64,000 bases of DNA. Source: Roseovarius indicus. Its GTDB lineage: Bacteria > Pseudomonadota > Alphaproteobacteria > Rhodobacterales > Rhodobacteraceae. The stretch covers positions 310,001-374,000 of the forward strand of contig NZ_CP031599.1 in assembly GCF_008728195.1 (NCBI RefSeq). Reading direction: 5' to 3'. Shown piece after piece: positions 1 through 8,690 of the stretch (the stretch's first letter is position 1; every line of letters begins with the position of its first letter). The position numbers and the translations under genes were made by a program. The notes under the pieces are model-generated. The model was not told where the DNA came from. It saw only the letters and a program-made list of their open reading frames with translations, and did no database searches.

Positions 1-1211
1 GTTGCCTCGTCGTTCTTGTAATACCCCATGGTGACGATATGGCCACGCACCTGCAGTTCGCCGATCTCGCCCGGTCCCTGCTCTGCGCCGGTGCCCGGGT
101 CAACAATCCTTGCCTCGTAGTCACCGCTCAGCCTGCCGGTGTTTTGCTCGGCGATTTCGGGTGGGTCGTCGTAGCGGGTGAAAGTGGTTGAAATCGTGTT
201 CTCCGTCATTCCGTAGGACGCCAGGATATGCGGGGTCGAAAACACCTCGCGACCGCGGCGGACCACTTCGGGACTGACTGCGGCGCCACCGATCCATGCC
301 GCCCGCACAGTGCTCAGATCGCGCGGTCGTTTCGTTTGCGCGTCGAAGCAGTCGAGATAGTGCGTCGGGATCCCGCCGAAGTGCGCCACCTTCTCAACCT
401 CGATGAGGTTGAGCGCGCGATCAGCGCTCCAGTCGCGCATCACAATGAGGCTCATCCCGTGGATAACCGCAGGAAGTACAGCCATAAACAGCCCTGCAAC
501 ATGATAGAATGGCATGTGGGCAAGCAGCGCATCTCCAGTTTTCATGCCCATGATACGCGCAACGTTCATGGATTGGCGACTGACCACGTGAGAATGCATC
601 GCGCCCTTGGGCCGCCCTGTTGTCCCTGATGTGTAGCAAATGAGAGCCGTATCCTCGGGAACAACCGCCTCGGAAGCGGCGCGAACACGCTCGGTGTTTG
701 CCGGGGTGTTCAAAAGCGAAGCCATCGAGATCGCTCCAGGAATCACTGTGTCATCGATGGAGAAGATCACCCGCAGATTCGGCAAGGCCTCGGCATGAAT
801 GTCTCCGGGTGTCTGGCTCGCTAGATCGGGAACCAAAGTGGACAGCAATGCCGGATAGTCGATGCCCCAGCAAGTGTCCATCATCAACAGCGCACGGGCA
901 TCTGATTGGCGCAGGATATATTCCAGCTCGCCCGACTTGTATCTGGTATTGATCGGGATCACGACCATCCCGATCCGGGCCGCCGCGAAGAGCATTCTGA
1001 CCCAATCGGGGCTGTTCGTCAGCCAAAGCGCGACATGGTCGCCCTTTTCAAGGCCGGCAGCAAGCAGGCCGTCGGCAACACGATCAACTTCCTGGTCGAA
1101 GCGGGCGAAGGTAATTCGCTCGCTCTCGGTCACCAGGAATTCAGCTTCGGGCATTTCGGTTGCTGTACGGCGCAGAAGATCGCCCAATGTAAGGTTTGCA
1201 ATATCCTGCAT
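1..1211 (-). CDS. AMP-forming acyl-CoA synthetase, 3' end outside window
   Basis: Adenylate-forming ligase of the FadD/acyl-CoA synthetase superfamily, predicted to activate a carboxylic acid with ATP and CoA. Translating the minus strand from the ATG at 1209-1211 gives 403 uninterrupted codons to the window edge. The AMP-binding signature YTSGTTGRPKGAM lies near residue 190, a SYGMTE motif follows at about residue 320, and the region before the hinge reads GELQVRGHIVTMGYYKN. About 100-150 C-terminal residues (the lid domain with the catalytic Lys) are missing because the window starts inside the gene. It is divergent from the crotonase-led operon, and the 257-bp gap between them probably holds both promoters. 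Its likely role is loading the substrate that the operon degrades. The family is clear; the exact acid cannot be read from the sequence. Confidence 0.9.
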   Translation of the reverse strand, partial: MQDIANLTLGDLLRRTATEMPEAEFLVTESERITFARFDQEVDRVADGLLAAGLEKGDHVALWLTNSPDWVRMLFAAARIGMVVIPINTRYKSGELEYILRQSDARALLMMDTCWGIDYPALLSTLVPDLASQTPGDIHAEALPNLRVIFSIDDTVIPGAISMASLLNTPANTERVRAASEAVVPEDTALICYTSGTTGRPKGAMHSHVVSRQSMNVARIMGMKTGDALLAHMPFYHVAGLFMAVLPAVIHGMSLIVMRDWSADRALNLIEVEKVAHFGGIPTHYLDCFDAQTKRPRDLSTVRAAWIGGAAVSPEVVRRGREVFSTPHILASYGMTENTISTTFTRYDDPPEIAEQNTGRLSGDYEARIVDPGTGAEQGPGEIGELQVRGHIVTMGYYKNDEA

Positions 1212-1371
1212 GGCGCTATTCCTTCCCCGTCAGGCTGTTCTGTGAGCGTAGAAGTGCACAGCCTGCGCAAATATTAGTAGGTTTAGAATACCCAATGGTA
1301 GTATACACATCAACAGAATGCAATACGGCCCCCCAGAACTCCGCGATTTTTGCCATTTTCCTGTTTTTATC

Positions 1372-1420
1372 TTGACAGGCAAAAAATGCTTCTACTAACT
1401 AGACCGCAGATATACTGCGG
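1372..1420 (+). promoter_or_regulatory. Candidate promoter and palindromic operator of the CoA operon
   Basis: A perfect -35 hexamer TTGACA at 1372-1377 is followed after 17 bp by a weak -10-like CTAACT at 1395-1400. Immediately downstream is a perfect 6-bp inverted repeat, CCGCAG-atata-CTGCGG (1404-1420), placed to block or pause transcription before the crotonase start. The crotonase has a strong ribosome-binding site (GGGAGGAG) just before its ATG at 1469. The promoter is inferred from sequence only, and no regulator gene is visible nearby. Confidence 0.4.
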
Positions 1421-1468
1421 GGTATAAACCTGCGAATTGCATTTGCGTGCTGGGAGGAGAACATTCGC

Positions 1469-2320
1469 ATGAGCAAGGACAGCCCCAAAGGGGCCGCTAC
1501 CGAATTGCAGCGCGACCTAACCACATTGACGTATGAGTTGAGCGAAGAGGTCGCCATCGTCACCTTGAACCGTCCCGGTGCACGCAATGCTCTGGATGTC
1601 CGGATGCGTGAGGAACTCGCTGATGTGGTCGGCGAAATCCGCGATGACGATCGTGTCCGGGCAATGATCCTGACTGGTGCGGGCGGTGTCTTCTGCGCGG
1701 GCGGGGACCTGCAAGGGCTTAAGGAAAAACGCAATTCGGCCCAATCCTACAAACGTATTTCCGACCTCCACCTATGGCTCCCCAGTCTGGTGAACATGGA
1801 AAAACCCGTAATAGCGGCGGTGGATGGCCCGGCATTCGGAGGCGGGATGAATCTCGCACTTACGGCCGATTTTATCCTGGCCAGCGACACCGCAAGTTTT
1901 TGTCAGGTTTTTGGCCGTATCGGGCTGGTTCCTGATCTTGCGGGCATGTTTCTGCTGCCGCGTCTTGTGGGCTTGCAGCGCGCCAAGGATTTGGTGTTTT
2001 CCGGTCGAACACTGCGCCCTGACGAAGCCAAGGAAATGGGGATCGTCCATAGTATCCATGCGCCGGACCAACTTCAGGATGCGGCATTCTCACTTGCCCG
2101 CCGGTTTTGCAACGCTTCGACCCTGGCAATCGGATTGGCAAAGAACGTTTTGAACCAATCCTTCAATCTGGATCAGCGCGCGATGGCTGAGCTTGAAGCG
2201 ATGGCTCAGGCCCTGTGCATGGACAGCGCCTACCACAAGGAGGCGGTCCAGCGATTCCTCGACAAGAAGCCCGCCCTATTCGACTGGGAACGCATGAACA
2301 AGGAAGAGTCCACGACATGA
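1469..2320 (+). CDS. Enoyl-CoA hydratase/isomerase (crotonase family)
   Basis: Crotonase-fold protein of 283 aa. Oxyanion-hole segment one is GAGGVFCAGGDL (about residues 70-81), and segment two is GPAFGGGMNLALTADF (about 115-130). The stretch GLVPDLAGMFLLPRLVG carries Asp where many hydratases have the second catalytic Glu, so isomerase, hydratase or C-C-bond-cleaving chemistry are all possible. The start ATG is supported by GGGAGGAG 11 bases upstream. The stop overlaps the next start (ATGA), so the gene is translationally coupled to the thiolase-like gene. It leads the operon that runs to the acyl-CoA dehydrogenase. Family certain, substrate unknown. Confidence 0.9.
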   Translation: MSKDSPKGAATELQRDLTTLTYELSEEVAIVTLNRPGARNALDVRMREELADVVGEIRDDDRVRAMILTGAGGVFCAGGDLQGLKEKRNSAQSYKRISDLHLWLPSLVNMEKPVIAAVDGPAFGGGMNLALTADFILASDTASFCQVFGRIGLVPDLAGMFLLPRLVGLQRAKDLVFSGRTLRPDEAKEMGIVHSIHAPDQLQDAAFSLARRFCNASTLAIGLAKNVLNQSFNLDQRAMAELEAMAQALCMDSAYHKEAVQRFLDKKPALFDWERMNKEESTT

Positions 2321-3465
2321 AGAAAGCCGCTATTACAGGGTCCTACAGCACCAAAGTCGGACAGCTTGAAGGTGCGACCTGCATGTCACTCCATACCGAA
2401 GCAGGGCTTGGCGCGCTGGACGACGCGGGGCTGGTAGTGTCCGACATCGACGGGTTGCTTTGCGCCTATTCCTTCACTGAACCGCATCTGATGCTGGCCT
2501 CGGTGTTTGCCGAATATGTCGGCATGGAGCCGGCCTATGCTTCGGCTGTTTCGATGGGCGGTGTCACAGCCTGTATGCTGGTGATGCAGGCTGCGGCACT
2601 GGTCGAAGCAGGATACTGCCGCCATGTTCTGGTTGTAACCGGCGACAACCGCCTGAGCGGGATGCGCGGCAACGCTGTTCAGGCTTTGGCCGAGGTCGGC
2701 AACCAGCAGTACGAACAACCCTACGGGATGACCATTCCAGCCGCCTACGCCCTTGTGGCGCAGCGCTACATGTCAGAATTCGGTGTCACGTCGGAACAGC
2801 TCGCCGCGATTGCGGTAACCATGCGGGAACACGCCGCACTCAATCCCAAGGCGCATATGAAGGCACCGATCACGGTGGACGACGTGATGAGTTCACGTTT
2901 CATCGCCACGCCATTGCACCTGCTCGATTGCTGCCTGATATCAGATGGCGGTGCCGCAGTCGTGGTCAGTGCCGCCGATGCAGCGGCTAATCTCAAACAG
3001 CCCCGCATTGATGTACTTGGTTCCGGGCAGGGCCACACGCATGAATACATCGTCGCTGCACCCTCTCTGACCGATTATGGCTGCAAGAACTCCGCCGCGG
3101 ATGCATTGGGCCGGGCTGGTCTCAAGCAATCCGACATCGATGTGGTTGAAATCTATGACAGCTTTACAATTACGCTTCTCGCCGAACTGGAATCCATGGG
3201 GTTCTTTGAGCGGGGCGAAGCAGGCGCGGCTGCCGCCGCAGGCGATTTGAAGATCGGGGGCAAGCTGCCCTGTAATACCCACGGCGGGCTTCTGTCCTAC
3301 GGACACTCGGGCGCCGCAGGCGGCATGTTCCATGTTGTCGAAGCGGTCGAGCAGTTGCGAGGGAGCGCCAAGGGTCGGCAGGTTGATGGGGCGGAACTCG
3401 CCTTTGTTCATGGTGATGGCGGCATTCTGTCCGCCCACTGTTCTATCGTTTTGGGAAGGGCCTGA
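2317..3465 (+). CDS. Thiolase-fold protein lacking the nucleophilic Cys (Ltp2/SCP-x-like, probable aldolase)
   Basis: 382-aa thiolase-superfamily protein, starting at the ATG that overlaps the crotonase stop. The C-terminal signature NTHGGLLSYGHSGAAGG is the thiolase Gly-His active-site loop. The segment that normally carries the acyl-accepting Cys reads SAVSMGGVTACM, with no Cys at that position. The stretch DVVEIYDSFTI supplies a Tyr, as in Ltp2-type proteins. From family knowledge, Cys-less lipid-transfer-protein-like thiolases work as retro-aldolases and need a DUF35 partner, and exactly such a partner is encoded 4 bp downstream. Inference: it cleaves a 3-hydroxyacyl-CoA with a branched or tertiary carbinol rather than performing beta-ketothiolysis. 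Confidence 0.85.
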   Translation: MKKAAITGSYSTKVGQLEGATCMSLHTEAGLGALDDAGLVVSDIDGLLCAYSFTEPHLMLASVFAEYVGMEPAYASAVSMGGVTACMLVMQAAALVEAGYCRHVLVVTGDNRLSGMRGNAVQALAEVGNQQYEQPYGMTIPAAYALVAQRYMSEFGVTSEQLAAIAVTMREHAALNPKAHMKAPITVDDVMSSRFIATPLHLLDCCLISDGGAAVVVSAADAAANLKQPRIDVLGSGQGHTHEYIVAAPSLTDYGCKNSAADALGRAGLKQSDIDVVEIYDSFTITLLAELESMGFFERGEAGAAAAAGDLKIGGKLPCNTHGGLLSYGHSGAAGGMFHVVEAVEQLRGSAKGRQVDGAELAFVHGDGGILSAHCSIVLGRA

Positions 3466-3468
3466 CAG

Positions 3469-3858
3469 ATGGAGAAACCAATACCACGTCCGAATGCGGA
3501 TTCCGCCCATTTTTGGGAGGGCTGCGCCGCAGAGGAATTCCGGTTCCAGCGCTGTAACAGCTGCAGCAAACCGCAGTTCTATCCGCGCGCCGTCTGCTCC
3601 AATTGCCAAAGCACTGATCTCAGCTGGGAGGTATCCGACGGTAAGGGCGTCATTCACAGCGTAACAACCGTCCATCGGGGGCCAAGCGTGGCATTCAAGG
3701 AGGACTCTCCTTTTCAGGTCGCACTCGTCGACATGGATGAAGGATTCCGTTTCATGGCGAATGTGCGTGGCGGCGAGGCCGAGATCGGCACAAAAGTGCG
3801 TGTCTTGTACGAGAAACGAGGCGACCAGACAATCCCGCAAGTAGAAATCCGGGGGTGA
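3469..3858 (+). CDS. DUF35 Zn-ribbon/OB-fold protein, partner of the thiolase-like protein
   Basis: 129-aa protein with an N-terminal helical hairpin (FWEGCAAEEFRFQRC), a rubredoxin-like zinc ribbon CNSC-x10-CSNC around residues 29-46, and an OB-fold C-terminal half. Stand-alone DUF35 proteins bind Cys-less thiolases and MaoC proteins and supply acyl-CoA binding or stabilisation; ChsH2 with Ltp2 in actinobacterial steroid catabolism is the model. Its position directly after the thiolase-like gene and before two hot-dog proteins fits that role. The stop overlaps a possible GTG start of the next gene, which suggests coupled translation and a stoichiometric complex. Confidence 0.85.
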   Translation: MEKPIPRPNADSAHFWEGCAAEEFRFQRCNSCSKPQFYPRAVCSNCQSTDLSWEVSDGKGVIHSVTTVHRGPSVAFKEDSPFQVALVDMDEGFRFMANVRGGEAEIGTKVRVLYEKRGDQTIPQVEIRG

Positions 3859-3860
3859 AT

Positions 3861-4244
3861 ATGTTCAATTACGACCACTTCGAGGTTGGGAAAAAATACG
3901 GTAGCGATAGCTTTACAGTGGATCGCGACCAGATCGACAAATGGCTTTCCGTCTATCCCGACGATGACAACGGCGACCTGATGCCGCCAGGCATGATCGC
4001 GATGATCCAGATCCAGTGCTATATGGCCTGCATCACGCCGCGTCCGAAAGGCAACGTTCACGGAAGTCAGGTGTTCGATCTGCGCCGGATGCCAAAAGTA
4101 AGCGAAACTTTGACCACCGATGTCGAGTGTACCAAGAAAGAAATCCGCAAGGGGCGGAAGTGGGTCGAAACGACCTATACCACGCGTGGCGACGAAGGCG
4201 ATGTTGTCTTCACCGGCGTCATGACGACCCTCGTGGCAGCCTGA
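3861..4244 (+). CDS. Hot-dog-fold (MaoC-like/FAS1-type) dehydratase subunit, first of a pair
   Basis: About 128 aa with the N-terminal MaoC-like hot-dog pattern (FEVGKKYGSDSFTV, then the central helix) and a VVFTGVMTTLV C-terminal strand. It lacks the Asp/His hydratase motif seen in the following gene, which is typical of the non-catalytic half of a split double hot-dog hydratase. A GTG at 3855 overlapping the previous stop is an alternative start; I chose ATG 3861 because it follows the GGGGGTG stretch better. Together with the next gene it probably forms a heteromeric enoyl-CoA hydratase, as ChsH1/ChsH2 does. Function inferred from fold and context. Confidence 0.75.
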   Translation: MFNYDHFEVGKKYGSDSFTVDRDQIDKWLSVYPDDDNGDLMPPGMIAMIQIQCYMACITPRPKGNVHGSQVFDLRRMPKVSETLTTDVECTKKEIRKGRKWVETTYTTRGDEGDVVFTGVMTTLVAA

Positions 4245-4262
4245 GCGTAGAAAGGGACCGAG

Positions 4263-4634
4263 ATGCCAAAACAGCTGGAACTCGTCAGCCTGAATGTCGA
4301 TATGCCGACAATCATGGCCTACGCTGACCTTACCAACGACTATAATCCCATTCATGTGGATCGGGAATTCGCCGAAAAGACCGAAATGAAGGGCATCATC
4401 GCCCATGGAACGATGTCGCTGAACATGATCTGGCGATCACTGCGCCAGACGCTGGGAAACGATGCCATTGCCGGGACCCGTATAGATGTCCGCTTTGTCC
4501 GCCCCGTGCGTGAAAACGACATTGTGACCGGAGGCGGGGTCGAACGCGAGGATGCGCCCGGGACCTATGACGTCTGGGTTCGGAACCAAAAGGACGAACC
4601 GGTCATCGCCGGAACAGCCACGGTATCGCAATGA
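4263..4634 (+). CDS. MaoC-like enoyl-CoA hydratase subunit (catalytic half)
   Basis: 123-aa MaoC-domain protein. The hydratase-2 motif is visible as ADLTNDYNPIHVD (about residues 21-33), with the conserved Asp, Asn and His, followed by the GIIAHGTMS loop that binds the acyl-CoA. The start ATG has an AGAAAGGG-type ribosome-binding site. The stop overlaps the start of the acyl-CoA synthetase (ATGA). It probably pairs with the preceding non-catalytic hot-dog protein to hydrate an alpha,beta-unsaturated acyl-CoA, giving the 3-hydroxyacyl-CoA that the thiolase-like/DUF35 pair would cleave. The order of steps is inference. Confidence 0.85.
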   Translation: MPKQLELVSLNVDMPTIMAYADLTNDYNPIHVDREFAEKTEMKGIIAHGTMSLNMIWRSLRQTLGNDAIAGTRIDVRFVRPVRENDIVTGGGVEREDAPGTYDVWVRNQKDEPVIAGTATVSQ

Positions 4635-6778
4635 GGTACCAAGGCGGGTCCGATGAGGGCCGCACGGCAGACCAGTCGGCCTCAGAAAAGCTGCGCCGAG
4701 TTCTGAACGCGCGCAGCGTGGCAGTGGTCGGGGCCTCTGAAGACCTGCGAAAACCAGGGGGCCGCGTGGTGAATGCGCTGCTTCACAACGATTTCCCCGG
4801 TAAGATTTATCCGGTGAATCCTGGCCGGGAACAGATCCAAGGTCTAGACTGCCATCCATCTGTCGATGCGATTGGAGAGACGGTTGATCTGGTGATCCTG
4901 GCGGTGCCAGCCGAAGACGTGCCAGACCAGTTACGAATGGGGTGTGATTGCGGCGTCGGGGGTTTCATAGTCTTCGCTTCGGGGTTTTCCGAAACCGGAT
5001 CCGAAGGCACGGAAAGACAAGCCGAAATCTCCCAAATCGTGCAGGACGCTGGCGTTCCGATGATCGGGCCGAACTGTCTGGGCATCATGAACGGCAACCA
5101 CAATATGCTGGCGTCCTCGACGGTCGTCATGGGCGGTCGACGCCTGCCCGGAGGCAATTACGGCTTTGCCACCCAGAGCGGTGCATTGGGCACGTACTGG
5201 CTCGATATGACGATGAAGGCCGGCCTTGGCGTAAGTGCATGGATTTCCACTGGAAATGAGGCAGACGTCGACCTTGCCGCCTGCCTGGACTACTTTTCCG
5301 AAGACGATGAAACCGAAGTGATCGGGCTCTACATCGAAGGGATACGTGATGGAGCCGCATTTCGCGCCGCCGCACGAAAGGCCTTTGAGCGGCGCAAGCC
5401 TGTTCTGGTGCTGAAGTCCGGCAGTAGCCGTCAGGGTGCCACTGCCGCCGCTTCGCACACCGGCGCGCTGGCGGGTGAGGACGAAGCCTACGATGCGGTA
5501 TTCAGGCAGTATAACATCTGGCGCAGTGGCAGCCTGACAGACATGGCAAATCAGGCCGAGATACTTCTGACGCAGCCTCGTTCGGCCGGACAGCGAGTGG
5601 CGGTAATCTCGGTATCTGGCGGTGCCGGTGTGCTGATGACAGACGCTTCGGTGGCCGAAGGGCTCGACGTTCCCGATTTCAGCCCAGAGACTAAGGAACG
5701 CCTGGCCAAGATACTGCCCGGCTTTGCGACGCCGCAGAACCCGATCGACCTGACCGCACAGATCGTGATGCACAAAACGATGCTGCGCGAAGTTCTTCGC
5801 ATCATCAGCGATGACACGGGATACGATGGTCTGCTGTTGTTCATGGGCGGGCTCGGCCAGATTGCCGAGGAATTGGCCGATGCGCTGGTCAGCGAACTGC
5901 CGCGCGACATGCCCTGCGCGCTGACGTGGCAGGCAGCCCCCGAAGAAACTGTGCGGCAGGTGCGCGAACGGGGCATCCCCGTCTACGGCGAAATCGGATA
6001 TGCCGCCCGCGCGCTCGCCACACAGTTCCGTATGAGCGCTGGCTGGAACGGCCCGACGCCAGCCGAAGCACCCCCGATCATTCAGGGCGGGCGGCCTGAA
6101 GGCCCCTTTGGGGTGGAACATCGCAGCAAGGATTTGCTGTGCAGTGCAACCTCGCTCGAACGGCCCGTCGGCGTCTTTGCGACCGACCCCGGCAACCTGA
6201 TGGAGGTCGGGGGGGAGTTGTCCGGGCCTCTGGTTGTGAAACTGCAAAGCCCGGCAATGCTCCACAAGAGCGGTAGCGGCGGCATCGCGCTTGGCCTCCA
6301 AAACGTCGACGAAGCCGCCGAGTCCGCGCGCGGCATGATCAAGTTCGCAACGGCCCGCGGAATCCCGGTCGATGGCGTGCTGGTCGAGGAAATGATTTCC
6401 TTCGATCATGAGTTCATTGTCGGCCTGCGGTGTGATCCGGTCTTTGGACCGATGCTCGTGCTTGGACGTGGCGGGGTCACGGTCGAACTGGAACCCGATG
6501 TTACCCGCGCTTTCCTTCCGCTCACCGCCTCAGAGATCGAGGATATGATCCGTTCATTGCGCGCAGCACCTTTGCTGGAAGGGTTCCGAGGTGCGCAGCC
6601 CTGCGACATTGCCGGACTGGCCCGCATCGTCAAGGAATTGTGCGATCTTTATATGCACGACGAAACGCTCAGCGAAATTGAAATCAACCCCCTTGTCGCG
6701 GACCGCACAGGACGCTTCGTCGCGCTTGATGCGCTGGTCTCAAGATCACCGGAAACCCGCGTGGGAGACGCGCCATGA
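4631..6778 (+). CDS. NDP-forming acyl-CoA synthetase (CoA-binding + ATP-grasp fusion)
   Basis: 715-aa single-chain acetate--CoA ligase (ADP-forming) type enzyme. In order: a CoA-binding Rossmann domain (SVAVVGASEDLRKPGG, about residues 30-45); a succinyl-CoA-ligase-like domain with GPNCLGIMN; a second flavodoxin-like domain with the phosphohistidine segment SHTGALAGEDEA near residue 275; and a C-terminal ATP-grasp domain from about residue 495 with DGVLVEEMI and EIEINPLV. It interconverts an acyl-CoA and the free acid with nucleotide phosphorylation, so it could recover ATP from the product or activate a short acid. It overlaps both neighbours by 4 bp, which places it firmly in the operon. 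Confidence 0.9.
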   Translation: MRYQGGSDEGRTADQSASEKLRRVLNARSVAVVGASEDLRKPGGRVVNALLHNDFPGKIYPVNPGREQIQGLDCHPSVDAIGETVDLVILAVPAEDVPDQLRMGCDCGVGGFIVFASGFSETGSEGTERQAEISQIVQDAGVPMIGPNCLGIMNGNHNMLASSTVVMGGRRLPGGNYGFATQSGALGTYWLDMTMKAGLGVSAWISTGNEADVDLAACLDYFSEDDETEVIGLYIEGIRDGAAFRAAARKAFERRKPVLVLKSGSSRQGATAAASHTGALAGEDEAYDAVFRQYNIWRSGSLTDMANQAEILLTQPRSAGQRVAVISVSGGAGVLMTDASVAEGLDVPDFSPETKERLAKILPGFATPQNPIDLTAQIVMHKTMLREVLRIISDDTGYDGLLLFMGGLGQIAEELADALVSELPRDMPCALTWQAAPEETVRQVRERGIPVYGEIGYAARALATQFRMSAGWNGPTPAEAPPIIQGGRPEGPFGVEHRSKDLLCSATSLERPVGVFATDPGNLMEVGGELSGPLVVKLQSPAMLHKSGSGGIALGLQNVDEAAESARGMIKFATARGIPVDGVLVEEMISFDHEFIVGLRCDPVFGPMLVLGRGGVTVELEPDVTRAFLPLTASEIEDMIRSLRAAPLLEGFRGAQPCDIAGLARIVKELCDLYMHDETLSEIEINPLVADRTGRFVALDALVSRSPETRVGDAP

Positions 6779-7335
6779 CACCACAAAAAGATCTGATAGG
6801 TCTCTCCGCGGAAGAGGTGCCCCCTCCCCTCACCGGCATGTCCGACCTCTTCGACAACGCACTGATCCTGCCCGCACGGATACTTGCCGTTGGTGCGGCC
6901 ATCCTGCTGATCGCTATGATGCTTGTAACAGTAGGTGACGTCACCATCCGCACGCTCTTTGATGGTGCCATCAAGAACGCCGAATTGATGACCAGCCACT
7001 GGTTTCTCAGCGGCACGATCTTTCTTCCCTTAGCGTATATCGCGGCGTTGGATCGGCACATTTCGGTTGAAGTCGTGTCGCAATTCCTGCCGGTCAGGGT
7101 TCAGCAGATCAAGATGGGCGTCTTCATGGTCCTGGGCACCGCGATCTTCCTTTTGCTGGCGTGGCAGTCCTGGGAACTGGCCTTGGAGAAGATGCGAATC
7201 CGAGAATACCTTTCGGGCGCAACGCGGTTCTATACGTGGCCGGGCAGGTTTCTGATGCCCATCGGAACCTTTCTTTTTGCTCTTGCGATGGCAGCACGGG
7301 CGGTGGGGTATTTCTCCGGTCGCGTGAAGCCTTGA
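6775..7335 (+). CDS. dctQ: TRAP transporter small permease (DctQ family)
   Basis: 186-aa membrane protein with four predicted transmembrane helices (about residues 38-60, 80-100, 122-142 and 160-180) and the DctQ pattern DVTIRTLFDGAIKNAELMTSHWF. It is the small membrane subunit of a tripartite ATP-independent periplasmic importer. The start overlaps the synthetase stop, and the large permease follows after 19 bp. No DctP-type binding protein is encoded beside it, so that subunit must lie elsewhere, possibly beyond the window or in the part displaced by the IS66 insertion. Likely cargo: the carboxylic acid degraded by this operon. Confidence 0.88.
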   Translation: MTPQKDLIGLSAEEVPPPLTGMSDLFDNALILPARILAVGAAILLIAMMLVTVGDVTIRTLFDGAIKNAELMTSHWFLSGTIFLPLAYIAALDRHISVEVVSQFLPVRVQQIKMGVFMVLGTAIFLLLAWQSWELALEKMRIREYLSGATRFYTWPGRFLMPIGTFLFALAMAARAVGYFSGRVKP

Positions 7336-7354
7336 TGAACTTGGGAGTCCCTTC

Positions 7355-8665
7355 ATGACCGACTTGGAAATTGCCGGAGGGTCCCTCGCAGTCATTGTGA
7401 TTCTCGTGCTGCTGCGAATGCCGATTGCGATCGCGCTGCTGAGCGTGTCCTTTGGCGGTATCTGGATGGCCTACGGCTATCAGATCGCCACCGCGACGCT
7501 GACCGCTGTTACCTTCGATTTCTCCACCCATTCCAGCCTCAGCCCGATCCCGATGTTCCTGCTCATGGGCTTTGTTGCGTATTACACGCAGATGACGACG
7601 GAGCTGTTCAACTTCGCCCGGGCGAGTTTACTCATGCGGCTGCCAGGCGGGCTGGCCATTGCGTCGATTGGCGGTGCCAGCATGTTTTCCGCCGTCACCG
7701 GATCGAGCCTGGCATGCGCCGCCGCCATGGGTCGGATTGCGGTGCCCGAGATGCTTCGGGCGGGGTACCAGCCCGGATTGGCCACAGGGGTGATCGCGGC
7801 AGCCGGTACGCTGGGGTCGATGATCCCACCCAGCTTGATCCTACTTCTGTTCGGGATATTCGCCCAGGTGCCGATCGGGGCATTGTTTATTGGAGCAATC
7901 ATTCCTGGCCTGCTTACAGCCATCGCCTTTGCAGTGATGGTGATGCTGCGGGTAGCTGCGAACCCGGAGTTGGCACCGCGTCCCACCGAGAAAGAACTTG
8001 CCGAACTCAGCAATACAGGCCTGCGCGACATCTGGCCGATCATTCTGTTGATTGGCTGCGTCTTCGGCGGCCTTTTTGGTGGCATTTTCACGGCCACCGA
8101 GGCGGGCGCAGTAGGGGCGTTGCTGTCAATTGTGATCGCAGCCGCGAAAGGCAACCTGTCCTGGACGGTAGCGAAACGCGCGATAGCCGACACGATCGTG
8201 AGCTCGGCTGCCATTCTCATCATCGCGATGAGCGCCACCTTCTTTGCCAGTTTCCTCGCTCTGACGCAGCTTCCTGCACATATCTCGCAGATTGTCGCGG
8301 ATATGAAATTGGGCCCGGTCGGGCTGATGATCGTGGTCTTTCTCTTGTATCTGGTGCTGGGCATGTTTCTTGAGGTTCTTGGCATCATGCTGCTCACGCT
8401 GCCGGTGCTTTTGCCGCTGTTCGAGACAATGGATATCAGTCTTATCTGGGTCGGGATCCTGCTGGCGAAATATCTGGAAATGGGGCTGATAACGCCGCCC
8501 GTCGGGTTGAACGTCTTTGTTATCAAGAGCGTGGTTGGCCGCGCGGTTCCCACCGATGTCATCTTTCGAGGGATCGCATGGTTTGTAGCGACCGACGTTC
8601 TGGTGGTTGCACTGTTGATCGCCTTTCCGGCGCTGACGCTATGGCTGCCAGGTCTCATGCAATGA
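7355..8665 (+). CDS. dctM: TRAP transporter large permease (DctM family)
   Basis: 436-aa DctM-type ion-coupled permease with about a dozen hydrophobic helices. Family motifs include GLAIASIGGASMFSAVTGSS, the SMIPPSLILLLFG loop (about residues 150-163) and the C-terminal GLITPPVGLNVFVIKSV. It uses a sodium or proton gradient to move an organic acid delivered by a periplasmic binding protein. It follows the small permease as in standard dctQM order and precedes the acyl-CoA dehydrogenase by 25 bp, with a GAAGGAGC ribosome-binding site there. Substrate unknown; the operon suggests a carboxylate that enters CoA-dependent degradation. Confidence 0.92.
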   Translation: MTDLEIAGGSLAVIVILVLLRMPIAIALLSVSFGGIWMAYGYQIATATLTAVTFDFSTHSSLSPIPMFLLMGFVAYYTQMTTELFNFARASLLMRLPGGLAIASIGGASMFSAVTGSSLACAAAMGRIAVPEMLRAGYQPGLATGVIAAAGTLGSMIPPSLILLLFGIFAQVPIGALFIGAIIPGLLTAIAFAVMVMLRVAANPELAPRPTEKELAELSNTGLRDIWPIILLIGCVFGGLFGGIFTATEAGAVGALLSIVIAAAKGNLSWTVAKRAIADTIVSSAAILIIAMSATFFASFLALTQLPAHISQIVADMKLGPVGLMIVVFLLYLVLGMFLEVLGIMLLTLPVLLPLFETMDISLIWVGILLAKYLEMGLITPPVGLNVFVIKSVVGRAVPTDVIFRGIAWFVATDVLVVALLIAFPALTLWLPGLMQ

Positions 8666-8690
8666 CAAATCAGAACTTGAAGGAGCGAAC

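Noticed and set aside
2317..3465. Ordinary acetyl-CoA acetyltransferase/beta-ketothiolase
   Set aside because: The acyl-accepting Cys is missing from the expected loop and a DUF35 partner follows, so a simple thiolase call would be misleading.
4931..6409. 492-codon antisense frame opposite the NDP-forming acyl-CoA synthetase
   Set aside because: Its sequence is His/Gly/Arg-rich without domain motifs, and the plus strand encodes a full-length conserved enzyme. It is a high-GC mirror frame.
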